The notes under the pieces are model-generated. The model had not been told where the DNA came from, did no database searches, and was given only the letters and a program-made list of their open reading frames with translations. From Atopobium sp. oral taxon 416 (lineage in GTDB: Bacteria > Actinomycetota > Coriobacteriia > Coriobacteriales > Atopobiaceae), in assembly GCF_018128285.1 (NCBI RefSeq), contig NZ_CP072380.1, positions 1,302,001-1,366,000 on the forward strand: 64,000 nt of DNA, read 5' to 3'. Positions 17,739-26,472 of this stretch are shown one piece after another (the stretch's first letter is position 1; every line of letters starts with the position of its first letter). Position numbers and translations under genes: made by a program.

Positions 17739-18989
17739 CTATGAGAGCTTCTTGGTGATGTCGGCAATCTGATCATTGAGCTCATTGATGCGGTCCTGCT
17801 TCTCCTGGATCCAGGTTCGCATGTTGACGAGGTAATCCTCGCTGATCGTGTCGTCGTTCATCTGCGCATTGAGATGATCGATCTGTTGCTGCAAGTGGGC
17901 GATCTGGTCTTTACGCCGATCAATCGCGGCTTCGGACCTCTCCTTGCGGATCTTGTTGCGCTCTTCGAAGTATGCCTTCTTCTCAATCCAGAATTTTTCC
18001 TTTGCATCGCGGAAGGCTTCCCACAGCTCGTTGTCGGTATGGGCACCTGCGAAGCCGATCTGCTTCCATTGGATATCGAGGTCACGCATGGTCTGCGTAT
18101 TCTGTGGGCTGAAATCCATCGTGGCGGAGATCGTCTTGGCAGTTTCGATCAGCTTACGCTTTGCCTTCGCATTGTTCTCGTAGACCTGATCGAGTCTCTC
18201 AAAGTGGGCGTGCTGAGCCTCAAAAAAGGCCTGGCGGGAAGCATTGAATGCCTCCCACAGCTTATCGTTATCTTTACGATTCGCCTGCCCGGCAGCCCTC
18301 CACTGTGTCATCAGGTCATGGATCTTGTTAGACTGCTCTCTCCACTGCTGCGTCTTCCAGCTGTCGTTGGGCACAGGCAGATTCTGGATCTCCTTGATAA
18401 GCTCTTCTTTTTTCTCTTTGGCCCGCTCGTGCTCCTGGTTGATCTTCTCAAAGTGGGCGCTGCGTGCGGCAAAGAACTTCTGACGGGAGCCGTTGAAGTC
18501 TGCCCAGAGGCGTTCATTTGCCTCACGTCCAACCGTGCCAACCGCTTTCCACTCATCCATCAACTGGTGGAACCGCTCGCTGGTCTCTTTCCAGTTCTGG
18601 GAGTTAGCGAGGGTTCGCGCTTCCTGGCAGATCTTCTCCTTGGCAGCCTCAGCAGCCTTGCACTCTTTTCCGCACTCGACATAGATTGTATGTCTAAGCT
18701 CCTGGAAAGCGCTCCAGAGCTGATCCTCTTCCGGTATGTGCCAGGTATGGATTGACTTCCATTCGTTCATGGTCGGGTGCAAGAGGGATGAGCCACCGCG
18801 CCAATCCTTTGCGTCGACTGCTTGCTTTAGTTTATTAATAAGGTCCTGTTTATGGTTAAGATCCGCATCCTTCAACGGGTTGGGTGCAGGTTGAGCGGCA
18901 GCGGTTGGCTGTGAGATAGGTTCTGCAGGTGTTTCCTCTCCGGTCGCCTGATCGGCGGTAGCCTCACTTGCATGTTCGGACGAAAGCAT
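17739..18989 (-). CDS. DUF349 repeat protein
   Basis: The protein of about 416 residues is built of four to five repeats of the DUF349 helical unit, each with a W-K-x-x-x-x-R or E-x-W-K pattern such as WRAAGQANRKDNDKLWEAFN and WKAVGTVGREANERLWADF. It is highly charged and predicted to be coiled-coil. The C-terminal 60 residues form a separate coiled coil. The first 60 residues are Ala/Pro/Thr-rich and probably disordered. I choose ATG 18989, preceded by AGGAG, over the ATG 17 codons upstream. The molecular role of DUF349 proteins is not established to my knowledge. Confidence 0.85.
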   Translation of the reverse strand: MLSSEHASEATADQATGEETPAEPISQPTAAAQPAPNPLKDADLNHKQDLINKLKQAVDAKDWRGGSSLLHPTMNEWKSIHTWHIPEEDQLWSAFQELRHTIYVECGKECKAAEAAKEKICQEARTLANSQNWKETSERFHQLMDEWKAVGTVGREANERLWADFNGSRQKFFAARSAHFEKINQEHERAKEKKEELIKEIQNLPVPNDSWKTQQWREQSNKIHDLMTQWRAAGQANRKDNDKLWEAFNASRQAFFEAQHAHFERLDQVYENNAKAKRKLIETAKTISATMDFSPQNTQTMRDLDIQWKQIGFAGAHTDNELWEAFRDAKEKFWIEKKAYFEERNKIRKERSEAAIDRRKDQIAHLQQQIDHLNAQMNDDTISEDYLVNMRTWIQEKQDRINELNDQIADITKKLS

Positions 18990-19274
18990 ACGATCTCCTG
19001 TAGCTTGAAACGCGTACTGATCTTGAGCACAGAATACCACGGAAAGTAGTCTTTATGTGGTCGTGAGCCGTCCGCGTACCGCTTTTCGTAGCAATTATTT
19101 AAGTGAAAGGAAGCTGTCTAATCAGGAACTGACAGGTTTATGGCATAAGCGCGGATTGTACAATGTAGGGACTGCAGGTGCTGATAGGTGCTAGGCGATA
19201 AGGACATACCGTAAGGTTGTGCGATAAGGAGAGCGACTGAGCACATCACGCGCCCTTAAGCGGTTCAGTTTAAT

Positions 19275-19284
19275 AACAAGCAAT
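19275..19284. repeat. Left target duplication of the IS1595-type element
   Basis: AACAAGCAAT at 19275-19284 matches AACAAGTAAT at 20314-20323 with one difference, flanking the inverted repeats of the 1.03-kb element. The mismatch suggests an old insertion. Confidence 0.6.
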
Positions 19285-19285
19285 T

Positions 19286-20313
19286 ACGAGAGTCTACGAG
19301 TTAGGTGATAAAACGTCGAACCATCCGTCTCATGCTACGATATCTGTGCCAAACAGAGCCGCCTGAGAGGCCACCTTCTTCTTTGTTTGGCGACATCCCG
19401 GGAGGTGGCCGCCCAGGCGGGAATCCAGGATGTCGGAGGAGCGCATGGAGCGCGGTTCCCTCGACTTGCGCTTTCTCTTCGACGGCCTGGATGCCGATGG
19501 GCTCGACGAGCTGAGGGACGCAGTCGCCTCGCGGCTGTGCCGCGAGAAGTACGGCGCGGACACGATAGAGGGCCTGCTGGCCAAATGGGGCCATGAGGTC
19601 CGCTGCCCGTCCTGCGGCGCCAGGTTCAGCCTGCTCTCCGGGACCATATTCGCGAACTCGAAGCTGGCGCTGCACAAGATCATGAAGATCGTCGAGATCA
19701 TGTGCTGCAAGGTCTTCTCCACACTCGGCGGTTGGCAGGACTGTGTCATGCTGTCGGGACGTGTGTGAGTCGACGAGATGTACTTCGAGGACATGCGGGC
19801 CGAGCACGAGGATGGAAAGCCCAGGAAAAGGGACTCTCCAAGGACAAGGTTTGCGTCATCGTCGCGATCGACTCATAACAAGCAGGCCCTGGCAATCGTC
19901 AGTGAGAACGGGAAGCCTTCCACCAAGCAGATCAACGAGGCACTCAAGGAGCATATCAGGGAGGGCTCGACCATCGTCCACGACTGCGAGAAGGCCCACA
20001 ATGCGCTCGTCAGAGACCTCAGGCTCGTGGACGAGTGCTACAAGGCCGTCACTACCGACCCCGTCTACCTTCGAGCAGATGGCCCTCGTAAACCACCTGT
20101 GCTTATAGATCCACCGGATATGTCGAGCACTTCGCCTGCATGAAGCTCGAGAGCCTGCAGGCATATCTGGACTGGTTTGTCTACCTGCACCGGGTCCACC
20201 GGGACGAGGGCAGATAGCCTGTGGAGAAAAGGGTCGTCTGCCATCTGGCGCTGTCGAATGGCACGTACCTGCGCAAATGGTGAGAATCAATCACCTAACT
20301 CGTAGACCCTCGT
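19286..20313 (+). mobile_element. Decayed IS1595-type insertion sequence, 1.03 kb
   Basis: The ends are 24-bp inverted repeats with one mismatch, based on GTCTACGAGTTAGGTGAT preceded by ACGAGA (left) or ACGAGG (right, complement). Near-identical 10-bp repeats flank them. The internal gene is a zinc-ribbon DDE transposase on the plus strand, ruined by stops and frameshifts. The right end lies only 17 bp before the first helix of the candidate large RNA at 20331. Confidence 0.85.
19430..20217 (+). pseudogene. IS1595-type transposase, frameshifted
   Basis: The first part (to a TGA at 19766-19768) has the family zinc-ribbon region CPSCGARFSLLSGTIFANS followed by a helical segment. After the stop, the same frame continues with VDEMYFED, which holds the first catalytic acidic residue. 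A shift to another frame gives GLSKDKVCVIVAIDS. A shift back gives TIVHDCEKAHNALVRDL, the region of the second acidic residue. A further shift gives the C-terminal LQAYLDWFVYLHRV. At least one stop and three frameshifts make it non-functional. Confidence 0.85.
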
Positions 20314-20330
20314 AACAAGTAATAAAACGA

Positions 20331-20996
20331 GGCCTTCTACCTAGTACTTTACCGTTGGTCGCCAAAAGACGACCGCTGACCTGAGGTGATGATAATACGG
20401 TAGGACTTGGGTACGCTATAAGCGAAGACAAAAAGCGTCGCAGACAGAGCCAGCGACAGAAACAAGGAGGTGAGTCCGATGGGCATAGATGATTGCTTTA
20501 CGGTACGTCTGCCCGAGGATCACTGATTTATTTGGGTGGGCTCGGTTGTTGCCACCACAAGTTGATTGTCCGAGACAGTTAAAGTCTGGTAGACGATCGA
20601 GCAGATGTAGATTCTTTAAGCCGGGTAAGCTCCGGTATCTCTCAGAAGTAAAAATCACGTGAAGTGTTTGAGATAGAGCATCGGTGACCCGAAGACGGTT
20701 CCAAAGCTTTCAATTGGAGTTCTGAGAGGTAATGTGGGTCGAGAATTTATCTGATATCTGATCTGCTTTGTATTTGCAACGGAGTCGCGTGTTCAGAAAT
20801 GAGTTGAGTCCGTTGGACAGCTAAACGTTGCAAAGGGTTTTGTTCCAGTTGGGACTTTCACACTTCACGAGAAGGTGGAAGAACTAAAGGAGGAGAGTCC
20901 AAAGTATTAGGTAAGGTCTAAGGGAGTGCCCCTAGACGATAGAGATGAGTAAAGGAGAGGCAAGCAGACTTCCGCTGCTTGCCTCTCTTTCTTCTA
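20331..20996 (+). ncRNA. Candidate large structured non-coding RNA (about 570-nt folded core plus terminator)
   Basis: No convincing reading frame exists here, but the sequence folds well. The segment 20340-20350 (CCTAGTACTTT) pairs with 20901-20911 over 11 bp with one G-U, closing a 572-nt domain. GGCCTT at 20331-20336 can extend it with 20913-20918. Immediately inside, 20351-20355 pairs with 20397-20401 around a GGTCG/CGACC hairpin, and GGACTT at 20403-20408 pairs with GAGTCC at 20895-20900. This forms a three-way junction with one unpaired base. Further stems include TGCAACG/CGTTGCA (20775-20781/20826-20832), a GTCC-GTT-GGAC hairpin (20808-20818) and a nine-position hairpin at 20916-20937. 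A strong terminator ends it. The size recalls ROOL- or GOLLD-class RNAs, but I cannot assign a class. It is too long for RNase P RNA or tmRNA. No clear promoter is visible. Confidence 0.65.
20955..20995 (+). terminator. Intrinsic terminator of the large RNA
   Basis: A perfect 13-bp stem (GAGAGGCAAGCAG with its complement) around a seven-base loop is followed by TTTCTTCT. It faces the plus strand and has no coding sequence in front of it, which supports a transcribed RNA upstream. Confidence 0.85.
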
Positions 20997-21010
20997 TCCT
21001 AACAGTCTAG

Positions 21011-21080
21011 GGAAACGATGATTAATTCGGCTCGATGAGGTAGCTGGAGCTGCACGCTGTGTGCTGCCTGCTCAAAATGT
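21011..21080 (+). mobile_element. Truncated left end of an IS5-group element
   Basis: After CTAG at 21007-21010 comes GGAAACGATGATTAAT, the terminal repeat shared with the two 1344-bp copies. Similarity to their left end continues to about 21080, where the sequence jumps into the next transposase relic. Confidence 0.75.
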
Positions 21081-21083
21081 TTG

Positions 21084-21950
21084 ACTCTGTTAGACCACTG
21101 TGGATATGAGGTCATGTCGCCTGCTCCCAGTACTTAAGGAACGCAATCGGCATGCCCACGTAGCCTCTCTGGGTGGTGTGGTAGACACCGTCTCACTTGT
21201 GCCTGTAGATCTGCTCGCGCTTATCGCCGTCCGATTTGCGAAACTGCTCCTTGTAGCAGAACTACTCTGGGTAGTGTTAGAGATGCTTGGTCGAGACCTT
21301 GCGGATGCGATCCATGAAGTGCTTAAGCTGCAAGTGCATGGAGTTGACCTGTGACGTGCGCTGCGCCGAGGTTGACCAGGCCGCTTGCATAGTGGCTCTT
21401 ACCGTCGCGCCGAGCTCGTCTACGCCGTAGACAACGCAGAGCTGTAGGTTAGAGAGCCCCCGCACACAGATGTTGTGGGCACTGCGCTGCTTGAGGGAAC
21501 ACCATCTTGAATGAGCCTGCCCCATCGTGGCTGGCTAGGCTCTTTGTGAAGTGTTTGCCGACGGCGCGCAACAACTTAAGCCTTAACGCTATCGCCTCAC
21601 ATGCGTGCTGGCGCATGAACTAGACGCTGTACAGACACCCGCCGCATCTCTTCTCACACCTGTACAGTGTGAGCCTGCCAGCTAGGCATACACTGCAGAT
21701 CAGAAGTAGGTCACTTCCGACGATTCCTTTGTGATTGTGCCAGGCCATCTGGCAAATGAAGAGGGTACACTGGTGGCGACGCCGGTTGCTCCCGCTTTCC
21801 GCCATGCCACACTGATTGAAATAGATACGGCGGATGGATGAGGTGCCTTCGGAACGGTTACACAGCCTCAAGCCAAGGGAGACTGTGCACATTGAACTTC
21901 GCTACCCCTACCAGCACCTGTAGAGAATAGAGCTGCACATGGGTATGAGT
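21084..21950 (-). pseudogene. IS1595-like transposase relic, minus strand
   Basis: On the minus strand several frames carry pieces of a DDE transposase. They include VVYGVDELGATV, VNSMHLQLKHFMDRIRKVST and KHLQHYPEWFCYKEQFRKSD, which resemble the N-S-x-H-x-x-L-K and S-T-K-x-L-Q end of IS1595-like enzymes. The end next to the IS5 fragment is GACTCTGTTAGACCACTGTG, the same terminal sequence found at 49456. Stops and frameshifts are numerous. The upstream boundary is not visible, so the end is approximate. Confidence 0.6.
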
Positions 21951-21995
21951 GGTATCGTTACGACTGAAAGCTGCAAACGATTGAGAGACTGAACC

Positions 21996-22466
21996 ATGGA
22001 CGACGATAAGAACTACCAAAACGACGATAGCTACGACGAGGACGACGGTATCTACAGCTATCCTGATGAGGTACAGATAGCAGAAGCCCGTGAGGCGGGA
22101 AACCAGGCGCTTGCAAGCCTTCAGGTGGCGCGCGAGAGCCTTACAAAGGCGAGCGGCTGGGGAATGGTCGATCTCTTCGGCGGTAACATTATCTCTGGAG
22201 CAATGAAGTATGCCCGCATCAACGATGCGAAGAAACAGATTGCGCAGGCCAAGTTGGATGTGCAGGTTCTCTCGGAGAAGCTGGGCAATCTCCCGGGCGT
22301 AGATTCAATCCACCTGAATGTGGACGGGTTCCTCACGTTTGCAGATTTCTTCCTGGATGGTGCAGTCGCGGATATCTTGGTCCAGGCTAAGATTGAACGG
22401 GCGCGGGGCTCGGTGGATACTGCAATCGCTTCAATTAAAGACGCCTTGAATAACCTACCCGCTTAG
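21996..22466 (+). CDS. Conserved hypothetical protein
   Basis: This 156-residue cytoplasmic protein has an acidic, tyrosine-rich N-terminus (residues 1-25) followed by helices. The central segment ASGWGMVDLFGGNIISGAMK resembles a motif I have seen in hypothetical proteins of Firmicutes and Actinobacteria, where W-G-x-x-D-x-x-G-G precedes a helical K-H/Y-x-x-I-x-D-A region. Its function is unknown to me. The stop codon overlaps by a few bases the stop of the convergent lipoprotein gene. It lies beside IS relics, but its base composition is like the core genes. Confidence 0.7.
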   Translation: MDDDKNYQNDDSYDEDDGIYSYPDEVQIAEAREAGNQALASLQVARESLTKASGWGMVDLFGGNIISGAMKYARINDAKKQIAQAKLDVQVLSEKLGNLPGVDSIHLNVDGFLTFADFFLDGAVADILVQAKIERARGSVDTAIASIKDALNNLPA

Positions 22467-22963
22467 GAAGCCTTGGTAATCTGCAGTGCTTTGAGCACTT
22501 CCTGCATGGTATCTGATCCGTTGTAGCCGACCAGACGGATATGCGTTGACGCGTCAGGCACGCTGATCAGCGCTTCGTAGATGTCGTCCTCGTGCACCAC
22601 ACACACCTGGTAGTTGTTAATGGTCTGTTCTTCATACGTCTCACTATCCTGGAAGTTAGTCTTGAACTCTTCAAAGGTGGCTTCCGATTGCAGGGTACCC
22701 CGTGCCACGGTGTCGTCGCCGCGAGTGACGATAAAGTTGACACCTTGCTGCAGGAGGTTAAGGCCCGAGGAAGAGTCGAGGGTCACAATCAGAGATTCGT
22801 TGCATTGAATGTTGAGCGTCAGTGTTTCGAGCGAGGAATCTTCGGTATCGTCCTCCTGCCCGCAGGCAGTCAGTCCGAAGAGGGCAAGGGCACAACTCAA
22901 GATGGTTATAAGGCACAGGCGCCAGACGCTCATGGATAATCCTTTCATTCGGTGAGCCTTCAT
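22463..22963 (-). CDS. Putative lipoprotein of unknown function
   Basis: The N-terminus has a basic region, a hydrophobic stretch and a lipobox LTAC (Cys34 counting from ATG 22963), so the product should be lipid-anchored on the outer face of the membrane. The mature part of about 130 residues is acidic and likely beta-rich, and I do not recognise it. Two starts are plausible: 22963 (GAGG three bases upstream) and 22933 (GAAAGG seven bases upstream). Both keep the signal peptide. It is convergent with the preceding gene, with overlapping stop codons. Confidence 0.7.
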   Translation of the reverse strand: MKAHRMKGLSMSVWRLCLITILSCALALFGLTACGQEDDTEDSSLETLTLNIQCNESLIVTLDSSSGLNLLQQGVNFIVTRGDDTVARGTLQSEATFEEFKTNFQDSETYEEQTINNYQVCVVHEDDIYEALISVPDASTHIRLVGYNGSDTMQEVLKALQITKAS

Positions 22964-23087
22964 TATCCTCTTGCCGTGGAAGCGAAGCTTAAAGGCCATG
23001 AGGATTCAATAATTTTTTACCGTTGCGATATTGGCACGCGGTAGCCTTGTTTGCATGAATCTTATCGGTGCGGAAAGGATATGTGCG

Positions 23088-23768
23088 ATGGATAGCGCTG
23101 AGGTCGATAGGTTGGCGCAGCTGCTCTTTGAGTATCAGATCTCCTCTAACAAACTTGAACACTGCGCCGCAATGCTAGTGTTTGGCAGCCACGATGAGCG
23201 GGTCGCACACTATGCTGCAAAGCTCTGTCGGCAGGGCTGGTCATCGAAGATCGTCTTCACCGGAGGCTTGGGACGCATCACCAAGCGCCTCTGGCATGAG
23301 TCGGAAGCGGATCGGTTTGCCCGAATTGCAGAGCAAGAGCAGGTACCGGCTTCGGCAATACTCAGGGAAAACAAGTCCCGCAATACCGCAGAGAACATCC
23401 GAAATACCCAGAAACTTTTAAAGCAGGAGGGCCTCGAGGAGAAGAAACTGCTGGTAATCGAGCGCCCCTATCGCGCATTACGTACCCGCGTCACCCTCAC
23501 CTGCCAGTGGCCGGAGCTTGACTTTATTATCTCGTCTTTGCCTCTTACCTACGAGGAGTATGCTCACTGGTATGAAAGCGGACGAGCACCGATTTCAAAG
23601 CATGAGTTTATCTCGATATTGGTAGGAGACACCCAACGTAACCTCATCTATCCGAGCCGGGGATGGCAGGATCCTGTGGAGATCCCAGAGGTGGTACTTT
23701 CCGCAGCCCATGAGCTGGCACGGCAGGGCTATACTGAACAGTTACTGAGCGATGTGAGCTCTTGGTAA
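23088..23768 (+). CDS. YdcF/SanA-like DUF218 protein
   Basis: The product of about 226 residues has the DUF218 fold pattern: AAMLVFGSHDERVAHYAA with a nucleotide-like loop, IVFTGG, the ENKSRNTAENIRNTQKLL region and VIERPYRALRTRVT. Family members include E. coli YdcF, which binds S-adenosylmethionine, and envelope-associated ElyC/SanA. This one lacks a membrane helix and is probably cytoplasmic, like YdcF. ATG 23088 follows AAAGGA, and upstream starts have no ribosome site. Its 3' end overlaps the convergent EamA gene by 27 bp. Reaction unknown. Confidence 0.8.
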   Translation: MDSAEVDRLAQLLFEYQISSNKLEHCAAMLVFGSHDERVAHYAAKLCRQGWSSKIVFTGGLGRITKRLWHESEADRFARIAEQEQVPASAILRENKSRNTAENIRNTQKLLKQEGLEEKKLLVIERPYRALRTRVTLTCQWPELDFIISSLPLTYEEYAHWYESGRAPISKHEFISILVGDTQRNLIYPSRGWQDPVEIPEVVLSAAHELARQGYTEQLLSDVSSW

Positions 23769-24707
23769 TGCCTGCGTATTACCGGCTTTGAGCACGGTCT
23801 GGGCCCGCGCAGAAAATCTTCTGTGATGGATTTTGTGGCCTGACAGGTGGTCGGAGAGCTCTGGGAAGGCGGCTCCGGAAAGGATCAGCACAGCGCCGAA
23901 GGCCTGCAAGAGCGATATCGGCTCATGTAGGGCGATCACGGAGAGGACGACAGCGGAAAGCGGCTCGAGGTAGCCGCAGACCGAAACCGTCTGGACGCTC
24001 AGTGCATTCATTGCGGAAAAGTAGAGGTAGCATCCGAGGCCGGTGTTCACGAGGCCGAGGATCAGGATCGGGGCAATATCGTTCAGCTCAAGCTGAGGAG
24101 CTGCTTGGCCGGTTGCCAGAGCGTAGAGCAGGGCGGTGAAGAAGGCCCCGAAGAGCTGGATTGCGGCGTTCTCCAATCCTTTGATGTGGGTGACCTTCTT
24201 GTCGGCGATCACCATCGTCGCATACATGATGGCACTCATGAAGCTCCTTGCGAGACCGAAGGAATTGAGGGAGCCTGAGGCGTTTTGGCCCATCACCAAG
24301 AGGGTGCCGGCGACCACTGCGGCAAACCCTAACAGTTTCTTGGTGCCGAGATGGGAATGGAAGAGCAGCGGGCTGACTAACATGACCAGCACCGGTCCTA
24401 TGTAGTAGACCAGTGAGGCGATCCCGACGCCGACTAAGGTATAGGCCTGAAAGAGGAAGATCCAACCGCCACCCAGGCCTGCTCCGCCAAGCAGCAGGAA
24501 GAGGGCTTCTTTGAGGTGGGCGGGGGAGGCGAACTCAGTGTCGTTGCGGTGCGCCTGTAGAAGCAGAATCAACGCGAGAAGAGAACTGCCGAGGAAGGTG
24601 CGGCACAGGACGATCTGTGCGGAAGGCAGGAAAATGTGAGTTGCGACAATACCGTTCGAACCGAATAACAGCAGCGCCAATACGTACCGAATCAGAGGCT
24701 TCCGCAT
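23742..24707 (-). CDS. EamA/DMT-superfamily membrane transporter
   Basis: The 321-residue protein has ten hydrophobic helices in two EamA repeats, with family features such as GIASLVYYIGPVLVMLVSPL and the second-repeat YLEPLSAVVLSVIALHEPIS. DMT transporters usually export amino acids or metabolites. The gene is divergent from an adjacent LysR regulator across about 120 bp, the common arrangement for a regulated exporter, so the LysR product probably controls it. A TATAAT box at about 24777 lies in the shared intergenic region. Substrate unknown. Confidence 0.85.
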   Translation of the reverse strand: MRKPLIRYVLALLLFGSNGIVATHIFLPSAQIVLCRTFLGSSLLALILLLQAHRNDTEFASPAHLKEALFLLLGGAGLGGGWIFLFQAYTLVGVGIASLVYYIGPVLVMLVSPLLFHSHLGTKKLLGFAAVVAGTLLVMGQNASGSLNSFGLARSFMSAIMYATMVIADKKVTHIKGLENAAIQLFGAFFTALLYALATGQAAPQLELNDIAPILILGLVNTGLGCYLYFSAMNALSVQTVSVCGYLEPLSAVVLSVIALHEPISLLQAFGAVLILSGAAFPELSDHLSGHKIHHRRFSARAQTVLKAGNTQALPRAHIAQ

Positions 24708-24825
24708 CCTGATTGCTCCCTTCCCCTCGCTTGAGCGACCCTATTGTGCACGCCATAGCGCTACTTGAAAAGCGCATATAATGCAAGTGTAGTATGAATA
24801 TTCCTCATAGATAAAGGACTTGCCG

Positions 24826-25704
24826 ATGGATCCTACGATTCAGAAATATCGGGCCTTGCTCGAGGTCGTTGACCAAGGGAGTTTTTCAAGAGCGGCGGAG
24901 GTGTGTCAGTACTCCCAGTCGGGTATCTCGCGCATGATTGCCGATTTGGAGCAGGGGTGGGGCGTGCGGATCGTTGAGCGGAGCCGCCGCGGCGTCAAGC
25001 TCACCGCCGAGGGCGAGCGGATCGTACCTTTGGTGCGGGACGTGGTGGAAAAGGACCGGACGCTGCAGGCGAAAGTCCATGAGGTATGCGGACTCAAGGT
25101 GGGGACCATCCGGATTGGGTGCTTCTCGAGCGTGGCGACGCACTGGATGCCCTGCATCATCGCGCAATTCAGGGTGCACTATCCGAGCGTCGACTATGAG
25201 CTGATGATGGGGGACTTTGAGGAGATTGAGCGCTGGACCCAGGAGGGCAGGGTCGATCTCGGGCTCATCGCTGACAAACCGAAGCACTCTGTGCGCTCGC
25301 GCCGCTTGGCCTCTGATGAGATGCTCGCGGTAGTGCCCCAAAACCATCCGCTTGCACAGGTAGATTGCGTTTCACTTAAGGACCTATGTCAGGACCCCTT
25401 TATGCTTCTGCAGCAGAGCGGGGACAGTGAGGTCTCTGGCATCTTTGCTGCAGCAGGGCTCAAGCCCAACGTCAAATTCGTCACCTGGGATGACTATGCG
25501 ATCATGGCAATGGTGGAAACAGGGCTTGGGGTCTCACTCTTACCGTCCCTGATTCTGCAGCGTAATCCCTACCACCTTATAGCGAAACACCTGGTAAAAC
25601 CGCAGTACCGTGAAATCTACCTGTTGGTTCGGCCACACCTGTCGCGCATGGCAGAAGTCTTTACCACGTTTCTGGAGGAGCAGCTCACTTCACTGCATCG
25701 ATAA
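24826..25704 (+). CDS. LysR-family transcriptional regulator
   Basis: The 292-residue protein has an N-terminal winged helix-turn-helix (residues 1-60) with FSRAAEVCQYSQSGISRMIADLE in the recognition region. A linker helix and a periplasmic-binding-like effector domain follow, containing VRIGCFSSVATHWMPCI-type and GLGVSLLPSL segments. ATG 24826 with AAAGGA upstream is preferred to the TTG two codons earlier. It is divergent from the EamA transporter, its probable target. Its 3' end overlaps the convergent macro-domain gene by 20 bp. Effector unknown. Confidence 0.9.
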   Translation: MDPTIQKYRALLEVVDQGSFSRAAEVCQYSQSGISRMIADLEQGWGVRIVERSRRGVKLTAEGERIVPLVRDVVEKDRTLQAKVHEVCGLKVGTIRIGCFSSVATHWMPCIIAQFRVHYPSVDYELMMGDFEEIERWTQEGRVDLGLIADKPKHSVRSRRLASDEMLAVVPQNHPLAQVDCVSLKDLCQDPFMLLQQSGDSEVSGIFAAAGLKPNVKFVTWDDYAIMAMVETGLGVSLLPSLILQRNPYHLIAKHLVKPQYREIYLLVRPHLSRMAEVFTTFLEEQLTSLHR

Positions 25705-26242
25705 TAAGGCGGTCTCCCTCTTGGTGGGTGGTTGCGACGCAGTTGATAATGGAAACGCCGCGACGGTATTCGCTTGCCGTGTAGAGGCAGAAGAGCAGCG
25801 GATCGAAGGAGTCCGCATACTCAAATAAGGTGCTGATCGCGATGGGGAGTGCATCCTCCGCCGGATATCCGTAGACTCCGGTGGAGATGGAACAGAAGGC
25901 GAGGCTTGTATCGTTTGATTCGAGCGCCATCTCACAGGAATTGCGGTAGCAGGCCTCCAGCAGTTCCGCATTGCGCTTGCGGCTATAGCGTGCATAGATC
26001 GGGCCTACAGTGTGGATAATGTGGCGGGCGCCGGTGGCACGCTGCAGGTTGAAGGAAGGGGTGATCACAGCCTCACTGGTGTTGCAGTGGCCGATCGCCC
26101 GACAGGCGAGATCGAGTTCGGGGCCTGCAGCATCGTGGATTGCGGCATCTACACCTCCGCCCCCGGCGAGCGCCGCGTTAGCGGCATTGACGATCGCATC
26201 GACGGGTTGATCCACAACTGAGGCGTGAATGACGGCAAGCAT
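25685..26242 (-). CDS. Macro-domain protein (ADP-ribose/O-acetyl-ADP-ribose hydrolase type)
   Basis: The protein of about 185 residues carries the macro-domain core: AIVNAANAALAGGGGVDAA near the N-terminus and ISTGVYGYP later, which form the ADP-ribose pocket. MacroD-type members remove ADP-ribose from proteins or deacetylate O-acetyl-ADP-ribose. ATG 26242 follows GGGAGGG and matches the family start, and an upstream start would add 26 unmatched residues. There is no partner enzyme such as a sirtuin or ADP-ribosyltransferase beside it. It is divergent from murI. Confidence 0.9.
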   Translation of the reverse strand: MLAVIHASVVDQPVDAIVNAANAALAGGGGVDAAIHDAAGPELDLACRAIGHCNTSEAVITPSFNLQRATGARHIIHTVGPIYARYSRKRNAELLEACYRNSCEMALESNDTSLAFCSISTGVYGYPAEDALPIAISTLFEYADSFDPLLFCLYTASEYRRGVSIINCVATTHQEGDRLIIDAVK

Positions 26243-26472
26243 GTGAGGCTCCCTCCCTGGTATTCCTTCATCTCTCACCTTACTCCAACACTCTTCCGTT
26301 AGTGCCGCGCCACACGTCAATGGGGCAGATAGCCGATTGAGCGCAGGGTTTTGTAAGGATCTCCGGTGCTCAGGTGTGTGGCCGCCTACAATGGATAAAG
26401 TGCGTACGTATTCGGTCAGGTTTGGGTACGATACGTTGCAGTGACAATACCACCAGGGTAGAAAGCGATAGC

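Noticed and set aside
20331-20996. RNase P RNA or tmRNA as identity of the structured RNA
   Set aside because: Neither the conserved cores nor a tRNA-like acceptor with a tag frame is visible, and the closing helix spans 572 nt, longer than either class.
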